Below, one piece after another: positions 25,862-33,695 of a stretch of DNA of 58,709 bases. The DNA is from CAIKZJ01 sp964626015. GTDB lineage: Bacteria > Bacteroidota > Ignavibacteria > Tepidaquicellales > Tepidaquicellaceae. A program made the position numbers and the translations under genes. Below the pieces are notes generated by a model that did no database searches, had not been told where the DNA came from, and was given only the letters and a program-made list of their open reading frames with translations. The stretch spans positions 1 to 58,709 of the forward strand of contig CAZVCC010000012.1 of NCBI GenBank assembly GCA_964626015.1, written 5' to 3'. Position 1 is the stretch's first letter. Each line of letters starts with the position of its first letter.

Positions 25862-28437
25862 AGACCTTGAAGAATTTCTTCGAGCTCCTCTTCGGTTACG
25901 AGAATTTCACGTCCTTTAGCACCCTGATTAGGACCGACGATGCCTGCTTCTTCCATTTGGTCAACAATTCGGGCAGCTCTTGCATACCCAAGTTTTAATC
26001 TTCTCTGTAGAGTGGAGGTTGAACAGTTTTGAAGCTTAAGAATCAAACGTGCAGCATCGGGAAACATTTCATCCCAGATATCACCGTTGTACGAACCGCC
26101 TTTACCTCTTTTGTTTACAACGGAAGGAAGTAAGTAAGGTTTTATATATCCCTTTTGTTCAGATATGAAATCTACAATTTTCTCACATTCTTCCGTAGAA
26201 ATATAAGCGTTTTGAATTCTTATAGGTTTTGGTGTTGATGAAGACATATAAAGCATATCACCGTTTCTTAATAACTGGTCGGCACCGCCAATATCAAGAA
26301 TTGTTCGAGAGTCAACGCGTGATGCCACCTGATAAGCAATCCTGACAGGAAAATTCGCTTTAATAACACCAGTTATAACATCAACCGATGGTCTTTGAGT
26401 AGCCACAATAAGATGAATTCCGACGGCGCGAGCCATTTGAGCAATACGAGCAATAGGGTCTTCAATATCTCTTTTGGCAGTAATCATTAAATCTGCGAGT
26501 TCATCGATAATAACAATAATGTACGGCATTTTTTTGTGACGAATAACCTCATTGTTTTTTAGTTTACCCTCGGAATACTTTTCGTTGTAAGAATCGATGT
26601 TTCTTACACCTGCGTTTGCGAGTTTATCATAACGTTGTTCCATTTCCATTTCAACACTTTTCAGAATGGAAACAGCATTGTTCGAGCTTGTTACAATACT
26701 TTCGTTTATATCGTTTGATGTTGCGATGAAATGGTTTCTAAGTTTAGAATACAAACTAAGTTCTATCTTTTTAGGGTCAATGAGAACAAATTTCAGGTCA
26801 GAGGGATGCAATTTATAGAGCAATGAAGCAATGATAGTATTTATACCGACGCTTTTTCCCGAACCTGTTGCGCCTGCTATGAGAACATGGGGCATCTTAG
26901 ATAGGTCATCAACATAAATATCACCGTCGATAGTTTTTCCGAAAGCAACTGTAAGCTTCTTTGAGCTTTCTTTAAACTTTGAAGAAGATAATACTTCTTT
27001 TACTCTGACCATTTGTGACTTACTGTTAGGTATTTCGACTCCAACTGTTCCTTTTCCGGGTATTGGGATAATCATTCTTATACCTCTTGCTTTCATGGCG
27101 AGTGCAATATCATCCTGCAGTGATTCTATTTTTGAGAGTTTGACCTCAGGAGCAGGTATGAGTTCATAGAGGGTAACAACCGGTCCAGGTGTAGCGGCGA
27201 TATCTTTTATTTCGATACCAAACTTAAGAAGCTTTTCCTGAAGCAGTTTACCGTTATGCTTTAACTCCTCATCAGAAATAGTTTCTATTTCATCTCTGGT
27301 TGGGTTTTCGAGAATATCGAGGTTAGGATATTTATAGTTTTCAAGTTTCTCTTCGACAAAGTCATCTTCCTGCATGTTTTCAAGCCCGTCGAGTTCATTT
27401 GAGTTTTCAGGGTTGATATCGGTTTCAGAAGCTTCTTCTTTCTTTGGGGTTTTTATCAATAAATCATCCAACTTTTTCTTCTTTTTCTTTAAAGAAGCCT
27501 CATTGATTTTTATATTTGATTCAGGAAGTTCTCCCGGAATTACCATTGATTCGTCAACGGGACCAATTATTACAGAAGCCGGTCTGTTAATTTCAGTATC
27601 TTTAATAAGCTCACTATCAGGGTTTTGATTTCCTTTTAGTTTTTTAATTCTTTCACGTTCCTTGATTATAGCTGCACTGATTCCCTCCTCACCCTTTGAT
27701 TCTTTTAATTCTTTAGCAGCCAGTTTTTCATTTTTTACGGTATAAAGATCATCTTTTTCCTTTGAGAAATTTTCTTTAATCTTATCCCAGAAAATTTTAA
27801 GTCTAGCAAGCGATCTAAGAATGTTTCCATCAACGAGAAGCATAACGACCAAAGCAAGTAAAATCAGGAATAATACAGAAGAACCAATACCACCGATTGA
27901 AAAATAGAATATTGAAGACAGAAAATTTCCGGCTGCTCCGCAATAAGCGGCTGAGACTGAATCAGAACCAGCTATAAACCTTATTAGACCTGCTGATGCA
28001 GAAAGCAGCAACATTAGAAGGATTAAGTAAGCAGAGATTGTTATTGGTTTGAAAAGACTGATTCTGCGGAAGAGTGAATACCCGATGATAATCAAAGTAA
28101 CCGGGATCAAAACGGTAAAGTAACCGAAGAGATTATCGATAGCAAAGTTTGCAATTACGGCACCTGCAACACCGAGAGGGTTAGAAATTTTATAAATAGT
28201 TGTGTAAGTTTCTTTCCTAAACATATCGAAGAAAGAAAAGCGCATAAGAGTCTGCGAATCGGATTTTGAATAAGCCAAAACTGCGATAACAGACAGAAGA
28301 CCAAGCAGTAGAAGCAGAAATCCTATAAGACGAATCTTGAAGTTTTCAGATATTCTGAATTCATCATTATTAGAACTTCTTCTTTTTACGGAATTACTTT
28401 TATAATTACGCTTTCTTGATCTGGCTTTGCTGGTCAT
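25858..28437 (-). CDS. ftsK: DNA translocase FtsK/SpoIIIE
   Basis: 859-aa septal DNA pump that clears chromosome ends at division. Five hydrophobic segments (about 33-200) anchor it, followed by a charged Lys/Glu-rich linker (about 215-380) that is much shorter than in E. coli. The motor has IPIPGKGTVGVEIPN, Walker A IAGATGSGKSVGIN, Walker B IIVIIDELADLM and the ATQRPSVDVITG block. The C-terminal gamma winged helix (about 790-859: CSTSTLQRRLKLGYARAARI) should read polar DNA motifs. Its ATG overlaps the comB stop. Confidence 0.95.
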   Translation of the reverse strand: MTSKARSRKRNYKSNSVKRRSSNNDEFRISENFKIRLIGFLLLLLGLLSVIAVLAYSKSDSQTLMRFSFFDMFRKETYTTIYKISNPLGVAGAVIANFAIDNLFGYFTVLIPVTLIIIGYSLFRRISLFKPITISAYLILLMLLLSASAGLIRFIAGSDSVSAAYCGAAGNFLSSIFYFSIGGIGSSVLFLILLALVVMLLVDGNILRSLARLKIFWDKIKENFSKEKDDLYTVKNEKLAAKELKESKGEEGISAAIIKERERIKKLKGNQNPDSELIKDTEINRPASVIIGPVDESMVIPGELPESNIKINEASLKKKKKKLDDLLIKTPKKEEASETDINPENSNELDGLENMQEDDFVEEKLENYKYPNLDILENPTRDEIETISDEELKHNGKLLQEKLLKFGIEIKDIAATPGPVVTLYELIPAPEVKLSKIESLQDDIALAMKARGIRMIIPIPGKGTVGVEIPNSKSQMVRVKEVLSSSKFKESSKKLTVAFGKTIDGDIYVDDLSKMPHVLIAGATGSGKSVGINTIIASLLYKLHPSDLKFVLIDPKKIELSLYSKLRNHFIATSNDINESIVTSSNNAVSILKSVEMEMEQRYDKLANAGVRNIDSYNEKYSEGKLKNNEVIRHKKMPYIIVIIDELADLMITAKRDIEDPIARIAQMARAVGIHLIVATQRPSVDVITGVIKANFPVRIAYQVASRVDSRTILDIGGADQLLRNGDMLYMSSSTPKPIRIQNAYISTEECEKIVDFISEQKGYIKPYLLPSVVNKRGKGGSYNGDIWDEMFPDAARLILKLQNCSTSTLQRRLKLGYARAARIVDQMEEAGIVGPNQGAKGREILVTEEELEEILQGL

Positions 28438-29264
28438 ACTTTTGAGGTACCCGGTTTATTGCTGATGTTGACTCTTTTCATTTTAGATTTAGCGCTTGCT
28501 TCAAGCTCGAATGTTTCTTTAAGTTTAATGATACCGTTTTTAATTTGCGGTAACCCTGAGAACATGTCGATAACGGAACAATATTTTAAATCCTCTTCAA
28601 AGCCAAGAGAACAAAGATATTTGCCGTGTTCGCTCTTTTTAAAAATATTATAAATTCTATTCTGTTCCGGATTTGCGGTTTTATAGAGAAGGAGTTTAGC
28701 AAGTTTATAACAAGCATAACCGGTATCGAAGATATTATACTTATCTTTACCGTTTAGATCAAACAATCTTGAGATAATCAGACCTGCAAACACAGAATCT
28801 TCGATACAAAAATCGTTAAGCTTACCAGAGCAAACGATTACAAAATCCTCGTTGAGTTCGCTAAGATAACGAATTACAGCATTAAGATTCAGATAGCAAG
28901 CAAGAATTGCAGATTTAGCGAACTTAGCTTTAGTTATAGAAACTGTGCCGTTAGTAGTTGAGAAGATTAATGATTTTCCTTTTACATTTTCGGGAGTGTA
29001 TTCAAAGGGTGAGTTACCATGTTTAAAGCCCTCTATGACCTTTCCGTTTCGTTCGCCGCACAACACAGAATTACCAAGCCCTTTGGAAATTCTTGCAGCA
29101 ACGGAAGCATTTTCTGCGGGGATAATTTCTTTAGCTCCATTAGTGAGCGCCGTTAAGATAGTAGAGGAAGCACGAAGTACATCTATGATTACCACATTCT
29201 TATCTTTAAGAGCAAGGTCATCAGTTATCAAAAACTGTGAAAGAGAAACATTAATATTAATCAA
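28434..29264 (-). CDS. comB: 2-phosphosulfolactate phosphatase family protein (ComB)
   Basis: 276-aa protein with the ComB blocks VVIIDVLRASSTI, the CGERNGKVIEGFKHGNSP segment and the FSTTNGT motif. ComB hydrolyses 2-phosphosulfolactate in one route to coenzyme M. No other gene of that route is present in this window, and many bacteria keep ComB homologues without coenzyme M, so the real substrate is uncertain. It overlaps ftsK by 4 bases, so the two are translationally coupled. Confidence 0.85.
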   Translation of the reverse strand: MININVSLSQFLITDDLALKDKNVVIIDVLRASSTILTALTNGAKEIIPAENASVAARISKGLGNSVLCGERNGKVIEGFKHGNSPFEYTPENVKGKSLIFSTTNGTVSITKAKFAKSAILACYLNLNAVIRYLSELNEDFVIVCSGKLNDFCIEDSVFAGLIISRLFDLNGKDKYNIFDTGYACYKLAKLLLYKTANPEQNRIYNIFKKSEHGKYLCSLGFEEDLKYCSVIDMFSGLPQIKNGIIKLKETFELEASAKSKMKRVNISNKPGTSKV

Positions 29265-29288
29265 AATACAAAATTAAGTTTTATAAAC

Positions 29289-29310
29289 GAGGGGATTCAT
29301 GAATCCCCTC
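29289..29310 (-). terminator. Terminator hairpin after gcvT
   Basis: A perfect 22-base palindrome (GAGGGGATTC and its complement around an AT core) lies 27 bases beyond the gcvT stop and upstream of comB. It should stop the tal-gcvT transcript and separate it from comB-ftsK. Confidence 0.65.
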
Positions 29311-29336
29311 TTTTCATAATAAATTAAACAAATAAA

Positions 29337-30419
29337 TTAACTAATAAAAGGAGTCTTAGTAACGACAGCTTTTATTTTATTGCCGCGAACATCTATATCA
29401 ATTTCGGTACCATTCTTTGAGTGCTCGGTTATAACATAAGCCAGACCGATATTCTTTCCTAACATCGGAGAAGGGGCACCGCTGGCTACATGTCCAATTT
29501 TTACGCCGTCTTTATAGACATCCTGTCCGTGTCGTGCTACCATTTTACCATCGACGATAAATCCGACGAGTTTTCTTTTAAGACCTTCCTGTTTTGATTT
29601 CAGGATAGCATCTCTTCCGTTGAAATCTGCAACGTCAAGCTTGGTAATCCATCCGAGACCAGCTTCGAGAGGATTTGTTGTTTCGTCCATATCGTTGCCG
29701 TAGAGTCTGAAAGCATATTCCAACCTTAAAGTATCACGAGCGCCAAGTCCTATCGGTTTAATATCGAATTCTTTGCCAGCTTCGAAGATAGCATTCCAGA
29801 GTTCTTCGGATTTCTTGGTATCGGAAGAGGAATATATTTCGAAACAAATTTTTTCGCCAGTATAGCCAGTACGTGAGATAATGACATCCTGCCCAGCAAT
29901 TTTACCCAGCTCAAAATGATAGTATTCAATCTTTGAAAGGTCGGTATCAGTAAGCTTTTGCAGAGTCTTTAAAGAATTCTGCCCCTGGACTGCGAGCAAT
30001 GAAGTTTCATCAGAAATATCTTTTATAACGACATCACCGAAAACATTTTCTTTCATCCATTTAATATCTTTTTCAATATTGGATGCATTTATAACGAGCA
30101 TAAAATAGTCTCCGCAGTGATAAACGAGCAGATCGTCAACAACACCACCGTTTGGCAGGCACATAGAAGAATACTGAATTCTACCTTTGAAAAGCTGCGA
30201 GACATCGTTGGTAGTGAGTTTCTGGACGAATGCAAAAGCATCTTTACCGTGAATCTCGACCTCACCCATGTGAGAAACGTCGAAGACACCGACAGAATTT
30301 CTTACAGCTTTATGTTCAGCGATAATTCCCTCATACTGAATGGGCATTTCATAACCTGCGAATTCAACTAACTTAGCTCCGTACTTTTTGTGTAACTCAT
30401 TAAATGCTGTCTTTTTCAT
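29337..30419 (-). CDS. gcvT: Glycine cleavage system T protein (aminomethyltransferase)
   Basis: 360-aa folate enzyme that takes the aminomethyl group from the H-protein lipoyl arm and yields methylene-tetrahydrofolate and ammonia. Family features are LVEFAGYEMPIQYEGI, GVFDVSHMGEVEI (catalytic Asp region), SRTGYTGEKICFEIY, GLGARDTLRLEYAFRLYGND and a C-terminal barrel with the GHVASGAPSPMLGKNIGLAYV block. Length is normal. It follows the transaldolase gene by 8 bases. gcvH and gcvP are not in the window. Confidence 0.95.
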   Translation of the reverse strand: MKKTAFNELHKKYGAKLVEFAGYEMPIQYEGIIAEHKAVRNSVGVFDVSHMGEVEIHGKDAFAFVQKLTTNDVSQLFKGRIQYSSMCLPNGGVVDDLLVYHCGDYFMLVINASNIEKDIKWMKENVFGDVVIKDISDETSLLAVQGQNSLKTLQKLTDTDLSKIEYYHFELGKIAGQDVIISRTGYTGEKICFEIYSSSDTKKSEELWNAIFEAGKEFDIKPIGLGARDTLRLEYAFRLYGNDMDETTNPLEAGLGWITKLDVADFNGRDAILKSKQEGLKRKLVGFIVDGKMVARHGQDVYKDGVKIGHVASGAPSPMLGKNIGLAYVITEHSKNGTEIDIDVRGNKIKAVVTKTPFIS

Positions 30420-30427
30420 GATAATAA

Positions 30428-31075
30428 TTATTTATTAAGTTTTTTCCAGTCATCGAGAAACTTCTCGAGACCGATATCAGTCAGAGGATGTTTTGCAAGC
30501 TGTTCAATAACCTTGAACGGCATAGTGCAGACATCGGCGCCAATCATGCAAGATTCGACGAAATGAATCGGATGCCTAACAGAAGCAACGAGAATCTGAG
30601 TCTGGTAGTCATAGTTATCATAAATCTGTCGAATCTGAGAAATTAGTTCCATACCATTGTAAGAGATATCATCGAGTCTGCCGACAAACGGGCTTACGAG
30701 GTACGCACCTGCTTTTGCAGCGAGAAGAGCCTGAGACGGCGAGAAACATAGGGTTACGTTGGTTTTAATACCTTCGCCCGCGAAAGTTTTAACAGCTTTA
30801 AGCCCCTCTTTGATAAGCGGGACTTTGATAACGATATTTTTATGTATTTTAGCGAGTTCCCTACCCTCTTTGACCATACCGTCGTAATCAGTGGAAACTA
30901 CCTCGGCGCTAATATCGCCGTCGACGATAGAACAAATTTTTTCGAGCATTGATTTAAAATCCTTGTGTCCCTCCTTAGCAACGAGAGAAGGATTAGTTGT
31001 AACACCATCAAGCAGACCCATATCAGCCGCTTCTTTAATCTCATTAAGATTAGCTGTATCAATGAAGATTTTCAT
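30428..31075 (-). CDS. tal: Short transaldolase (TalC/FSA type)
   Basis: 215-aa class I aldolase of the short transaldolase / fructose-6-phosphate aldolase group. The start MKIFIDTANLNEIKEA, the block GVTTNPSLVAKEG and NVTLCFSPSQALLAAKAGA are characteristic. The Schiff-base Lys is in HKNIVIKVPLI, and the tail is ADVCTMPFKVIEQLAKHPLTD. It transfers a dihydroxyacetone unit in the non-oxidative pentose phosphate pathway. Transaldolase rather than aldolase activity is the usual case for this group. It is the first gene of a pair with gcvT. Confidence 0.92.
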   Translation of the reverse strand: MKIFIDTANLNEIKEAADMGLLDGVTTNPSLVAKEGHKDFKSMLEKICSIVDGDISAEVVSTDYDGMVKEGRELAKIHKNIVIKVPLIKEGLKAVKTFAGEGIKTNVTLCFSPSQALLAAKAGAYLVSPFVGRLDDISYNGMELISQIRQIYDNYDYQTQILVASVRHPIHFVESCMIGADVCTMPFKVIEQLAKHPLTDIGLEKFLDDWKKLNK

Positions 31076-31466
31076 ATCGAAAAGTTATTATGTTAATTAA
31101 AATTTGTGACATTGTAATTTATTCAAAAAAATGATTAATATAAATTCATAAATTAGTCATAACGAGTTTTTGCCGATACAGGATTAATACGTAAAAACAG
31201 TATTAATACGAGGGATTAGAAACAGATTACTGACAAAATTATGCGCACTTTATGCGCACTTTATGCGCACTTTGTGCGCACTTTTAGTAAAAATCGGATA
31301 AAGGTTTGAAGAAATCGTCAATAAGATGTGCTAATTTGCTGTTGATATTTTAATTTTGAATCTATAAATTCCGCATAAGGATAGGTATGATTATAAAATG
31401 ATTAGAAGTAAGATATTTTTCAAGATAAGATGATTTTTAGCTTCTAAGAATTTAAAATATACTTTC
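31076..31466. other. Divergent intergenic region with AT-rich block and iterons
   Basis: 391 bases between tal (minus) and a sorting-domain protein gene (plus). An AT-rich half (31085-31160) is followed by two ATTAATACG copies (31183-31191 and 31202-31210) and a four-unit 11-bp array at 31239-31282. It must hold both promoters. A TAATTTTG word near 31357 fits the -7 consensus for the plus gene but has no matching TTTG at the right distance. Confidence 0.5.
31239..31282. repeat. Four-unit 11-bp tandem array
   Basis: Four head-to-tail copies of TTATGCGCACT (the last is TTGTGCGCACT). Each contains the palindrome TGCGCA, and the 11-base spacing puts all copies on one face of the helix. The first nine bases, TTATGCGCA, differ at one position from the DnaA-box consensus TTATNCACA. 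It may be an operator array or an initiator-binding site. Confidence 0.85.
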
Positions 31467-33380
31467 ATGAAAAAGTTAATTTTCCTCTTAGCTTTTACGA
31501 TGCTGATGTGTACTGTCAGCACTGGACAGTATATACCCTTCACGAATACAATCCGAATATATGACCTTGATACGGGCGGAGTTATGCGGTTTTACAAGGT
31601 TCCGCTTCCGCAGGAGGGTTACAAGAATTTTTATGTACAGAGGAACGGAATTGAAAATCCGCCTAATGTTTATGATATGAGGAATGGGAATGTGTACAGG
31701 TTTATGTTTAACCTAAATGGATTTACAGACAGCATTCATAACAGACGCTTTCGCAACAGCTGGACATATCAATATGGGTGGAATTCGGGATATTTACTCG
31801 AGGCGGCTTTTTCAAGACAGGATACGAATCTTTTTGTGTATTCGTATAGAGAGGCATTCTGGGAACCTGCTGGATATATGGCGGCAAGTATTAATAATGG
31901 GTTTACAGTTAGCAATATTTACACAACTGGTATATCACCAAGCCTTGGGGGTATAGCGATTGACCCCGTTAACGATTCGATAATGTATATTGCATTCAGA
32001 CCTAATTCCTCAACGGGAGACATACACAAAACAACTAACAGAGGTGCGAGCTGGTTTTGCACGGATACTATTACAGGAGCTGTGAGCGGTTCAAGGTTAT
32101 TCATTAATTACAATAACCGCAACACAATTTTTATGAGCTTAGGTTCTAATCTTTTAAGGAGCACGACGGGTGGAACGGATTTTCAAGTAATAAAAACGGG
32201 GGTTCCAAACGGGCAGATGTATTTTGAAGAAGGTGATAACGGAATTTATTTGTGCAATACGTCGGCGGAGGGATTGCTGAAATCAACTAACAACGGAACG
32301 AACTGGACGGTGCTGATGAACAAGGCGGTGAACGATATTGAGATTGATCCGCTGAACGGGAATGTGATATTCGCGGGGTGTACAGACGGGCTATATAAAT
32401 CGAGCAATAAGGGGGTGACATGGGCACTGTACAACAATTCGTTCAGTCCGGATTTAAACGTGAAAGGGATTGTGAAGAATCCGAATACGGGCGATACGCT
32501 TTTTGTTTCGACGAACAAGGCAGTTTACAAAGTGTTCGGGCAGGCGGTTGCGGATACGAGCGTGACGAATTATTTTCCTATGGCTGTGGGAAACATATAC
32601 GTTTATGAATCAACTTCTATTTATCCACCTTTTACGACGAGGACAAAGATAAAAATCACAAAAGATACGGTGGCTAATGGAAAGAGATACTACTATTTTT
32701 CACCGACACTGCCCGGATTCTGGCTATACGGGAACTGGTACAGGGTTAACGGTCCGACGGGTGTAGTAACTGCACTTGCGAACAATTACTCGTGCAACTA
32801 TTTAGTTAATGAAAAATACGTAGATTCACTTGGTTCGAGAAAGGGAAACAATCTTTTGAAATGCGGGGCGAATTTATCTAACTGTAACGACACGACGAAT
32901 TTTTCAGTGTTCGGAATACCGACAAAGCAAAAAGAGTTCGGTGAAGACGGTTTGGTGTTTACATACAGGACATATTCAAAGTATTTCGGAATTACACAAG
33001 TAATAACAATTGAAGGCACAAGTTCAACTCAGGACCTTGTGGGATGCAGAATAAACGGTGTTACGTACGGGGACACGCTGCTGACGGGGGTTGAGAGTGT
33101 ATCGAGTGAAGTGCCTGAATCATATTCGCTGGGGCAGAATTATCCGAATCCGTTCAATCCAAGAACAGTTGTTAGTTTTTCGTTGCCCGTTGATAGTAAA
33201 GTATCAATTAAGGTTTATGATGTGATGGGAAGAGAGGTACAGACGCTGGTGAATGAGAGGATGCAGGCGGGGAGGTACAGTGTTCAATGGGATGCGGGTG
33301 CCTATCCGAACGGGGTGTATTTTTATCAGATGAATACGAATGGGTACAGAGAGACAATGAGGATGATATTGATAAAATAG
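31467..33380 (+). CDS. Secreted BNR/sortilin-like protein with type IX sorting domain
   Basis: 637 aa. A signal peptide (MKKLIFLLAFTMLMCTVSTG, cleavage near residue 20) is followed by a region of beta-propeller-like repeats with KSTNNGTNWTVL and KSSNKGVTWALYN motifs (about 150-350), typical of BNR/sortilin photosystem-stability-like propellers. A second beta-rich domain spans about 365-540. The C-terminal type IX sorting domain (about 550-637) has NYPNPFNPRTVVSFSLP, KVYDVMGREVQTLVNERMQ and NGVYFYQM and ends in KR-type cleavage context RETMRMILIK. It should be exported and attached to the cell surface or released. The role is unknown. The DNA is richer in G than that of neighbours. Confidence 0.8.
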   Translation: MKKLIFLLAFTMLMCTVSTGQYIPFTNTIRIYDLDTGGVMRFYKVPLPQEGYKNFYVQRNGIENPPNVYDMRNGNVYRFMFNLNGFTDSIHNRRFRNSWTYQYGWNSGYLLEAAFSRQDTNLFVYSYREAFWEPAGYMAASINNGFTVSNIYTTGISPSLGGIAIDPVNDSIMYIAFRPNSSTGDIHKTTNRGASWFCTDTITGAVSGSRLFINYNNRNTIFMSLGSNLLRSTTGGTDFQVIKTGVPNGQMYFEEGDNGIYLCNTSAEGLLKSTNNGTNWTVLMNKAVNDIEIDPLNGNVIFAGCTDGLYKSSNKGVTWALYNNSFSPDLNVKGIVKNPNTGDTLFVSTNKAVYKVFGQAVADTSVTNYFPMAVGNIYVYESTSIYPPFTTRTKIKITKDTVANGKRYYYFSPTLPGFWLYGNWYRVNGPTGVVTALANNYSCNYLVNEKYVDSLGSRKGNNLLKCGANLSNCNDTTNFSVFGIPTKQKEFGEDGLVFTYRTYSKYFGITQVITIEGTSSTQDLVGCRINGVTYGDTLLTGVESVSSEVPESYSLGQNYPNPFNPRTVVSFSLPVDSKVSIKVYDVMGREVQTLVNERMQAGRYSVQWDAGAYPNGVYFYQMNTNGYRETMRMILIK

Positions 33381-33436
33381 TTGTCAGTTGTTCGTTGTCA
33401 GTTGTTCGTTGTCAGTTGTTCGTTGTCAGTTGATAG
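33381..33436. repeat. 14-bp tandem repeat array
   Basis: Three exact copies of TTGTCAGTTGTTCG and a fourth partial copy (TTGTCAGTTGATAG) start directly after the stop codon of the sorting-domain gene. The core CAGTTGTT recurs inside the sorting-domain coding DNA of the next gene near 34990-35020. Confidence 0.9.
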
Positions 33437-33493
33437 ACAAAGAATCTAAGAAAGAAATTAAGAAAAAGCTTGGAAAGGGATGAGTAATGGAAC

Positions 33494-33528
33494 ACGGATG
33501 ATCACGGATAAGGCGGATTTACGCGGAT
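33494..33528. repeat. Periodic CGGAT repeats
   Basis: Four copies of (A/G)CGGAT at 33494, 33504, 33513 and 33523, about 10 bases apart. On the other strand this reads as ATCCG(C/T)GT words. I recall similar runs in intergenic DNA and tails of small genes in many bacterial genomes, so it may be the trace of a dispersed element. Confidence 0.7.
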
Positions 33529-33551
33529 AGAGAAATAAAAGAACGCACACT

Positions 33552-33644
33552 GATAAGAACTGATTGATTTATGATAAGAACTGATTAAGAATTAGAACGA
33601 GAATGTACACAGAAAGAAAAGATTATTTTAAGATAAGAGCTGAT
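33552..33644. repeat. GATAAGAACTGATT direct repeats
   Basis: Two exact 14-base copies (33552-33565 and 33573-33586) and a one-mismatch 13-base copy (33632-33644). The last lies inside the apparent 5' extension of the next gene, which argues that the extension is not coding. Confidence 0.85.
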
Positions 33645-33695
33645 AAAGAACAGGAAATAAATTTTGATTTCAATATAATTTTAAATTTTAGGGAT

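Noticed and set aside
31239..31282. CRISPR-like array
   Set aside because: Units are directly adjacent without spacers and only 11 bases long.
33381..33436. CRISPR-like array
   Set aside because: Head-to-tail 14-mers without spacers; simple tandem repeat.
33603..33695. N-terminal extension of the second sorting-domain protein
   Set aside because: It contains a copy of the GATAAGA-CTGAT repeat and precedes a good signal peptide starting at 33696.
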